A stretch of DNA of 64,000 nt from Hevea brasiliensis (Eukaryota > Streptophyta > Magnoliopsida > Malpighiales > Euphorbiaceae): positions 43,069,225 to 43,133,224 of the forward strand of contig NC_079510.1 in the NCBI RefSeq assembly GCF_030052815.1, in the 5' to 3' direction. A program made the position numbers and the translations under genes. This document shows, piece by piece, positions 56,256 to 64,000 of this stretch. Under the pieces are notes generated by a model, which was not told the origin of the DNA, did not search any database, and worked only from the letters and a program-made list of their open reading frames with translations. Position 1 is the stretch's first letter. Each line of letters begins with the position of its first letter.

Positions 56256-59200
56256 CTATTCTGTGAAGACACTCATGAGATCATTTGGAGGAAATTGCTG
56301 CAATACTGGAATGCCCACTCTCGCAACATCTAAGTATTCCATATTTGGCTCCTGCTTCACTTTACTGCCACTATTCTCCACATAAATTTTCCCGTGGCTT
56401 AAGTTATTAATTGGTGCCTCAAATTCTTCCACTGCAAATCGGCTTGGAAGGCGAGTCCCCTTACCAACAAATCCAAGGTTCCTAAGTGGCCCTTGATCAA
56501 GAACTTCACCTGACTTTGCACCATAAGAACACAGGATGTCACAAATATTTGAATCCAGCCCTGGTAAATGTCTAGCAGCTCCAAAGGTAATGGCTGAATT
56601 TTGAACTTGACGAGTGATGCCACTGTCAGCATTGACAGAACATGATGATGCAGAAGGAGATATGGAACCAGGGGCTGAGTACCCATTAACAACAACTGTA
56701 GTTTTTAGATTCCCATCTGGCATGTGCCCAATATTCAATGAAGAATTATTTGACTGAGATGACAGAAGGCTATAATCAATGACAGAATTCCTGTTAAAGT
56801 TGCAACTCTGATTGACTGAAGCAGGACTATTTCCGGCCTGAAAACTGGCTGATGACTGAGAAGGGACCACCAGGCAAGATGGCTGTACATTAATTGAACG
56901 GCTGGGCTCTGATAATGACTGCTGCTGTGGTTGTTGCTGATGATGTAACATGTCCATCAACATGCTACCATTTTGAGTACTCATACCTCCAGGATTAGTA
57001 TTAGAAGTCCAGGCTCCAAGTCCAGAAGTAACAAGTTCAACAGATACCATATTTTGTGGGAAAGGTTTAGAAATGTTGGATTGACATTTTACCAATGGCT
57101 GACCAAATGACACGCCATGCTCAACAGGAATACACTTGGGCCCCTGTATGGATGCTTGTACGAGAGCCGGTTGGTCCAATGTTGCAACTAGGCTACCTGC
57201 TGGTCGACCAAGAAGTTCAGCATGCAGCGCCGCTAATGTTTGCGGAGGAATCTGACCCGAGGCAGCCAAAGCTTGAATGTCAAATCTTCCAAGTGAATTA
57301 AGTTTTACATTTGAGTCCATGGGGCCACAGAATGCATTGGAAATCCCACCTTGTTGAGCAACCCCACTTAATCTCTTCAGATACAGTCTAAACTTCTGCA
57401 CATTGACATCACAATAATTCCAATCAAGGAAGGTGATAGGGATAGGGAGTATTCTAGAAAACAAACAATGAAATTAACACAACTTCATCCCATCAATAGA
57501 ACAACAATTCAACACAGATGTTCCTATGGTTATCTAAAAAAGCATTTGATGGTTATTGAAGTATCACAGTGCAAAATGCATTTAGGAAATTCACTGGCAT
57601 CATTGATCCAATTTGAGTCACACACTCACACTCTTATTGAATTTCCAACTCAAACTAGTTGCAGGTTCAAAATGTCCCACAGAGTAGTTTCCCTAGACTA
57701 TCATATTAGCACAACACTGCTGGATGGAACTTAAGGTCATTTTTCTATATTACCATGTGCTCATCTACACAGCTGCCCATAGCTAATATCACAATGACAA
57801 AAAAAACAAATCAGACTGAGGGAATATAGGAAATGTTGACATTGGTTAGAGCCAAACCTGCAAATGACTTGCAACATTTTCTCTGGTTAAACCAGGTACA
57901 TTCATCAATTCTAGAATTCTCTTAGGTACAGCCTCTGAAATAGAAGTTAAAAAATTGTAATCAGCAAAAAGACAAAACAGCCATTCAAAATATTTGCTTC
58001 TAAAATCTAAAATAACTTTAAAAAATAAAAGAAAAAGCAAAGCATTGAAGACCATACTGTCAATTCCAAGCTGGTTTACAGCACTGACAAATTGTTGATG
58101 AAGCTCCACAGACCATACAACACGCGGTTTCTTCGATGTGGAGGGATCATCATTTTCTGGTTCACCATCATCTTCATCTTTAGAAATGCTCCTCTTTTTC
58201 TGACCTTTCAAAACTCCATCTGTTCCTTCATTAACAGAAGAAGCAATTTCAGTATCATCATTTCCTCGTTTATTCCGATCATTGTCTTCCAAGCTTCCAG
58301 AATGTTCAAGTTCTTTATTTTCATGCCACTTTTTCCTAACAACATGCTGCCATATATTCTTGAGCTCTTCTTCACGTATAGGTTTAATCAAATAATCACA
58401 AGCTCCATGTCTAATCCCCCTCATTACAGCACTTGTTCTTCCATCAGCAGACATCACTGCAATACAAATTATCATAAATGGATAGGTACAAATTTGAAAA
58501 ACTTTAGAGAAAAGAAAGATAAAACACTCACTAATAACTGGAAGGTCCATTTCTAAGCCAACATGCTCAAGAAGTTTATACCCATCCATATCAGGCATAT
58601 GAACATCACTTAGTACCACATCAAAACAACCTTTCCTTTCCCTCAGAAGATTCAAAGCTACTTTGGCCTGGGAACAAGTTGTAACTGCAACCATTAAAAC
58701 AAGATGGTAAACCTTCCAAGCATAGTTGTCAAAATCGAGATTGGAAATCTTCATTTTGTGAATCGAGAAACAAGAATCTATTGAATCATAAGATTCAATA
58801 AAAATTCTCAAAATTAATTAAAAATGACATATGTTCTAAAAATTAAGTAAAAAAAAATTATCAAAATGACATATTTTAATAAATATAGAATTATCATTTA
58901 GCTAATGAGAAGGATCCTCTATAATAGAACAAAATATTTTCATTATTTTATGTGCTTTTATATTATAAATTATGTACTCTCAAATTGTAGACAATGATTA
59001 TCATTGTGCATGTGTTGAAACTCCCATTTAAATTTGAACAAATAATTAAATAATAAAAAATGATAGTAAGTTAAATTAAAATGTCAGAACATACTAATAT
59101 AAAATATCATAATTTGACAACTATAATTAGCGAAGTATATTAACAAAAAAAAAGAAAGAAAAAAGAGGGAGAGGTAAAAGAATGGTTAGTGGAATAAAAA

Positions 59201-60749
59201 TAGCTAAGGAAAGGTTTTGTGTGCACTTTTCACAACAAAAAATGAAGTGAAATATTAAATTTTAAAGCTATAGGGTCTAACAACCCTCTAGAAAAAAGAA
59301 TCAACCGAATTTGTAGATTCTTATCGATTTATCCACTTTCCCTAATCATAATATTTGGTCAAGATTCAAGTACATTTGAGATTCATCCTATAGATTCAAA
59401 TTGCTATGACAGGGAATCAAATTGTAAGATTTGAAGCCAGAATTGTAAGATTGGAATCCAGAATCGTAAGATTCTAATAACAGTGCTTTCAAGTTATACA
59501 GCAGATTAAAAAAAAAAAACTATTGTCTTCTGCAGAAAAGGGTGAATCAGACTTGAACACAAGCAGTTCAGGAAGTCAACTAAAATTAAGTCCCATAAGC
59601 ATAAGAAAAGAAACAGACTGACTCAACATAATATACAGTTTTGTAGCTCATGTTTTACAAGGACATATTGGAGTGGAATATTACTGTGGACAAAATGCTA
59701 TCAAACTCAAATAACGAACTAAAAAATGATGCATAAATTTACACAACTGTACTGAATCTATGATAGTCAAATTTAACGATACTAAAAGATTTAAATCAAG
59801 GTTTAGAAAAGGGAAGATTGCTTTTCAACAAAAGGGTACTATAGTGTGGCCTGAATTACACAGGCACCCTATTGGTTCTCCGAGTATCACTTTGCGCTAT
59901 TATGGAATCTTAGAAAGTAAACTCTATCAAACTTAACAGATTTTCACATGTAATTACTGTTGAACCAATGTTTCTTCCTAAACCCCATTAATTTTCGTTC
60001 TTGCTGAAGTTGACCTCGAACCAAGAAGGCAATGCAGGACTCAATTAAAAATAGATTTATAAGGGGGTTATAGATCAGGTCCTTTAGGGCTAACATTCAA
60101 TGCATGTCACTTGTGTCTGTTACATTGGAGGGGACTTAAGAATGATATACCCAAAAAAGCAAAACGATAACGCACAGGTGATGATAAATTTATACACTAA
60201 CCAACACTCGTGATCAAATTCACGCCATTCAGTTCAATAAACTTATGCTATTAACCTTATGCCTATTTCATTTCCAACTAGCAATTCCGTACATAAAATT
60301 CAAAATCCTTTTTGGACCATTTCTCAAAAAGAATGACCATGACAATGCCCTCCAGTTAAGATAGTATCATTTAACATCATTATCATTATCACAAACTATT
60401 AAACTTGGCCATTCTGCTCCAATTTTCTTCAAACAACATAGCGTTGAAATATATACATTCATACTTTTGAAAAAAACAAAATATAGAATTCAAAACAACC
60501 AAACGGGGCTTAGTAAAAAATAATAAATTACCAAAACAGAAAATCGAGACTAGACTAACCGTGATAAAGGCAACGGCGAAGCATCTGCTCAAGAATCTTC
60601 AAGCAAGTAGTATCATCATCCACAACTAAAACACGCAAACCCATCGGAAACTGATCAGAAACCACCACATCAGCAGCACCAGCTTTACAAGAACCATAAT
60701 TACTGGCAGTCGCGCTCACGCTCGACGCCACTGGCTGCAAAGCAGCCAT
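56256..60749 (-). CDS. Type-B response regulator (cytokinin signalling transcription factor)
   Basis: Five exons: 60749-60560, 58684-58532, 58456-58058, 57934-57858 and 57395-56256. They sum to 1,959 nt, 652 residues, phases consistent and GT-AG introns. The receiver domain (residues about 35-155) has the acidic pocket DDD at 44-46, the phospho-acceptor Asp at about 90 ([11 protein letters not shown]) and Lys at about 139 (YLIKPIR). An acidic linker ([11 protein letters not shown]) follows, then a GARP/Myb-like DNA-binding domain at about 223-282 ([40 protein letters not shown]). The long Gln- and Ser-rich tail ends LMSVFTE. It receives phosphate from histidine phosphotransfer proteins and activates cytokinin-response genes in the nucleus. 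All key residues are present. Intron 1 is about 1.9 kb. It belongs to the ARR1/2/10/12 group; I cannot name the exact orthologue. Confidence 0.95.
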
Positions 60750-61140
60750 TACTAGCCAAAGCACAAACACACACACAGACAACGAAGTTACAGTGCAGTC
60801 TCTGACACTCCCTGACAACGTGATCAAACCCTAATCACACTCTCTAACATTAAATTGCAGCCGTAGAGAGCTGAAATTCAGCATACTGGGCAGTGCAGGA
60901 GTAGGAATTGGAGTGAAATATAGCTAGATCTATGGGAAGAAACCCTAGAAAAGGGACTAAGATTGGAGAAAACAAGCGAAAAAGGAGGGATTTTAGAGAG
61001 ATATTTGTGAAGAGATCCGTCAGAAATTAAAGAAAATTGGAAAATTTGCGGGATTCTGTTGATTGAGAAGCGTTGAATTTGAGAGGGAGAGAGAAAGGGG
61101 AAGAAAGAGAGTGAGATAACGCGAGAGATAACGAAATGAG
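60750..61140 (-). promoter_or_regulatory. Leader and promoter of the response regulator
   Basis: Purine-rich (on the plus strand) leader sequence. An in-frame ATG at 60827 would add 26 mostly hydrophobic residues; the Met at 60749 is preferred because MAALQPVA leads into the receiver domain without that stretch. No clear TATA box found. Confidence 0.5.
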
Positions 61141-61141
61141 A

Positions 61142-61187
<46 letters not shown>
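61141..61187. repeat. (AAT)n microsatellite
   Basis: About 15 AAT units just upstream of the response regulator leader. It gives rise to a spurious poly-Asn frame on the plus strand. Confidence 0.95.
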
Positions 61188-61188
<1 letters not shown>

Positions 61189-64000
61189 TAAAGTACTCAA
61201 TAGAGAATTAAATAATAATTTTTTATTTAACCTTTTTATTTTAACAAAATTAATTAATATCGTATTTTATTTAAAAAAATTAATTAAAAAATTTATTTTA
61301 TTTACTGTTTTGTTCCTTCCATGGTTTGAATTTCAATCCGTTCACAAAATTAACTATTTTATCATTCTATTTTTAATAAAATTAATTATTTTATTATTTT
61401 ATTTTAATATATATTAATTAATTATATATTTTTATTTTATTTACTTTTTATCATTCACATCGTTTAAAAGGTAGTTTAAATTTAATTTCATCTCTGTAAT
61501 TTTTATAAATTTTAAATTATTTAATTTTTATAAAGATAATTTTTCTTTAAATACATTAATTAATAAAAATTTTAATTTATATTATATGAAGAGACTTAAC
61601 CTTTGTTTGGAAATATATTTTTCTGTACCTTAAATTGGTATTTAGGAGAATACTTGATTTTTTATGTAAAATTTAATATAAAAATTTTTATTTTTTAACT
61701 CACTAAATTAAAAAATTAAAAAATTATTTTTAAAGCTTTCATATGCTTAAAAAAATATTTCATTTTCTCCTAAATAATAGAAAATTATAAAAATTTAGAA
61801 AATAATTGATATATTTTAAAATAAAAATATTTAGTTAATTTCCTTATATAATTATTTTATAGATAAATAAATAATTCGGAGGATTTTCTTTGTCTTGTGA
61901 TGGAGAGGTAGCGACTAGCGAGATGGGCGTGGGGTGTGGTCCCTACCAGCTGCTGAGACCAAAGGCAGTGGTTGGTTGGTTCGCGTGCATTTTTCTGGTT
62001 CCGTACACCAATTACTGCTTTTGCGGTTTTGCCTAGCTTTTGGGCCGTTTGTCTGAAAAATTTATTTTTTTAAATATATTAATTAAAAAATATTAAAATA
62101 TAATTAAAAATTAAATTTAATTAATTTTAATTATAAAAATATTAAAATAATAAAATAATTTTTAATTATTTTTTTAATAATATTTTTATTTAAAAAAATA
62201 ATTTTAAATTTTAAAATTTAATGCCAAATAAGATTTAAATCTGTCAGCATTTGAACTTATCTCGAAAAGTAAAAATTTTAAAAGTATTTATTAAAATTTT
62301 TAAATTTTTATTTTTATTTAATTATAAAAATTTTTATACAAAAATAATTTTTTAATAATATTTAAAAAATAACTTAGCATCAATTTTAATCAAACGTTAG
62401 TCCCACTATTTATTTTTTTGAAAATAATACTACTATTTATTTATGTTTTTACTTTTTTTCTTTATTTTCTTTGTTAAAAAAAATTTAAATATAAAATTTG
62501 AAGAAATAAAAATTCAAAATTCACAAACAAATCATTAAAATCTATGTGATTATTATTTTAAAATGTCTACATAATAAACAAAAATTAAGACTTTACTTCA
62601 ATCAAAATTTTTAATTTTTATCAATTTAATCATAAATCTTTCGTATTATTTTTAATTTTATTATTGACAATAATAATTCAAATATTTTTCCTGGTTATTA
62701 ATTTTATTTAATCTTTTTAATTTTATTAATTTATTTAATAATTTTAATATTTTTATTAATTTAAACAAACTATATATTTTTTACTTTATTAATTTGTTCA
62801 ACAATTTTAATATTTCCATTAATTTAAATATACTTCATCTTGATAAACAATATACTAATTAAATAATATATTTAATATTATTATCTTAAGTTTTAATTTT
62901 TTTTTCTATTTCTATTTATTTTTTTAATTTACATCTTTCTCGTCATTTAATATCAAATTTAAGACCTACCAAATAAAAAAAAATTAAATATTTAAGCATA
63001 AAATATAAATAAATAATATTAGTATTACTATTTAAACATGAATATGAATAAATAAATGAATATCTTTGCTCTCTTTGATTTTCAATTCTCTATGTGTAGC
63101 TTAATGCTCAATTTTGCTCATATACCCGTGAGGAATGTTCAATTTAAATATTTTTAACTTTTTATCTAAATTATCACAAAACTTTCAATTTAAGTTTAAA
63201 AATAAATTGAACTTTTTGATTTTTAGATTAAATTAAGAAATTGAGCTCAAAAATTAAAAAAAATCAATTTACTGATTTTTTTCTAAATTAAAAAATAAAA
63301 AATTTAACTCAAAATTTTTAATTTATAAATTAAATTAAATTTAAACTAAAATTTTTAATTCAATTTAAATAAAAAATTAAAAATATACTAAATTTGAACA
63401 TTGTAATAAGTGCATATATTAGCTTTCTATCTATTATGCCTCCCTGGCTTCTTCTTCTTGTGATCTATTCGATTTCTATAATTTCATATTTAAATTTTTT
63501 AGTTAATTCAATTTAATTCGAAACTCAAAATTTAATATAAATTGAGGATATATAATTTGATTGCAAATTTATGATGAATTTAGTTTTCTCTATAAATTTA
63601 TCTGGACTTCTATAATTTCATATTTAAAATTTTTAGTTAATTAAATTTAATTCAAAACTCAAAATTTAATATAAATTGAAGATATATAATTTGATTACAA
63701 ATTTTTATTAAGTCAATATGATTATGATTGGGTAGTTTTGAAAGAAATTTCATATTCAAGTTGCTCTACCTTTCACTTTTTGCAGACGGAAAAGAAATCA
63801 TGATTGAAGTGCAGCTAAATTAAAAGCTTTAACAACAATTATCTTCTCGCAATGCGTCAACATCCCACAATGATTGATATCTAATAATTCACCATTTTGT
63901 TTCCCAATTACAAGAGAGGGGAGTGGAAGAAAATTTTGTCATTTTCTTTTACTTTTCCAATTTGTTTTATGATTGATAGGGTAATAAATAAAAAATAAAA
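61188..64000. other. AT-rich intergenic tail
   Basis: No gene or transposon protein seen. Most is A/T runs. A short less AT-rich island (about 61890-62055) contains TGGGCGTGGGGTGTGGTCCC and similar; it has no long frame. Confidence 0.6.
63474..63705 (+). repeat. Direct tandem duplication, 134-bp period
   Basis: 63474-63571 and 63608-63705 are close copies (TTCTATAATTTCATATTTAA ... AATATAAATTGA(G/A)GATATA). Function unknown. Confidence 0.85.

Noticed and set aside
61136..61417. Poly-Asn protein frame
   Set aside because: Produced by the AAT microsatellite and AT-rich flank; no start context or conservation.

Overview
This window is nuclear DNA of a flowering plant (a eudicot). It is AT-rich, its protein-coding genes are split by GT-AG introns, and long stretches are LTR retrotransposons, MULE-like elements, MITEs and a SINE. 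The host genes look like those of rosids. Hevea, Manihot or another Euphorbiaceae would fit, but the family is a guess from memory and not shown by the sequence.

Host genes, all on the minus strand: (1) RDR1, an RNA-dependent RNA polymerase (1224-4930, perhaps starting at 5225). (2) A decayed aspartate-semialdehyde dehydrogenase gene (30791-39743). (3) A short Sec14/CRAL-TRIO protein gene in six exons (41395-51478). (4) A type-B cytokinin response regulator in five exons (56256-60749). From memory, the first three match the order of Arabidopsis AT1G14790 (RDR1), AT1G14810 (ASADH) and AT1G14820 (Sec14-like). That makes this an ancestral syntenic block stretched by transposons.

Between RDR1 and the ASADH pseudogene lies a six-layer nest (5974-30112). 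A MULE-like fold-back element was hit by an LTR now left solo (layer F, TSD ATGAG). That LTR was hit by a small non-autonomous LTR element (E, TSD t/cTTAG), which was hit by another solo LTR (D, TSD CAAAA). D was hit by a 5.4-kb solo LTR (A, TSD CACGA), and A by a 9.7-kb Athila-like Ty3/gypsy element (C, TSD CTCAC). Each boundary was located by matching termini and target duplications.

A second copy of the 5.4-kb LTR family (B, 6.2 kb) sits exactly on a splice acceptor of the ASADH pseudogene. Both A and B carry, antisense to their own promoter, a two-exon gene with its own TATA box. It encodes a protein resembling the 'putative gypsy-type transposon' domain followed by a charged coiled coil. 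This embedded antisense gene is the most unusual item here.

The long third intron of the Sec14 gene holds a ~500-bp MULE-like MITE (10-bp TSD), itself split by a 5.5-kb chromovirus of Reina type with 366-bp LTRs. Intron 5 holds a SINE. The left edge of the window is the 5' end of a Copia element. From 51.5 to 56.2 kb and from 61.2 to 64 kb I see AT-rich intergenic DNA without genes.
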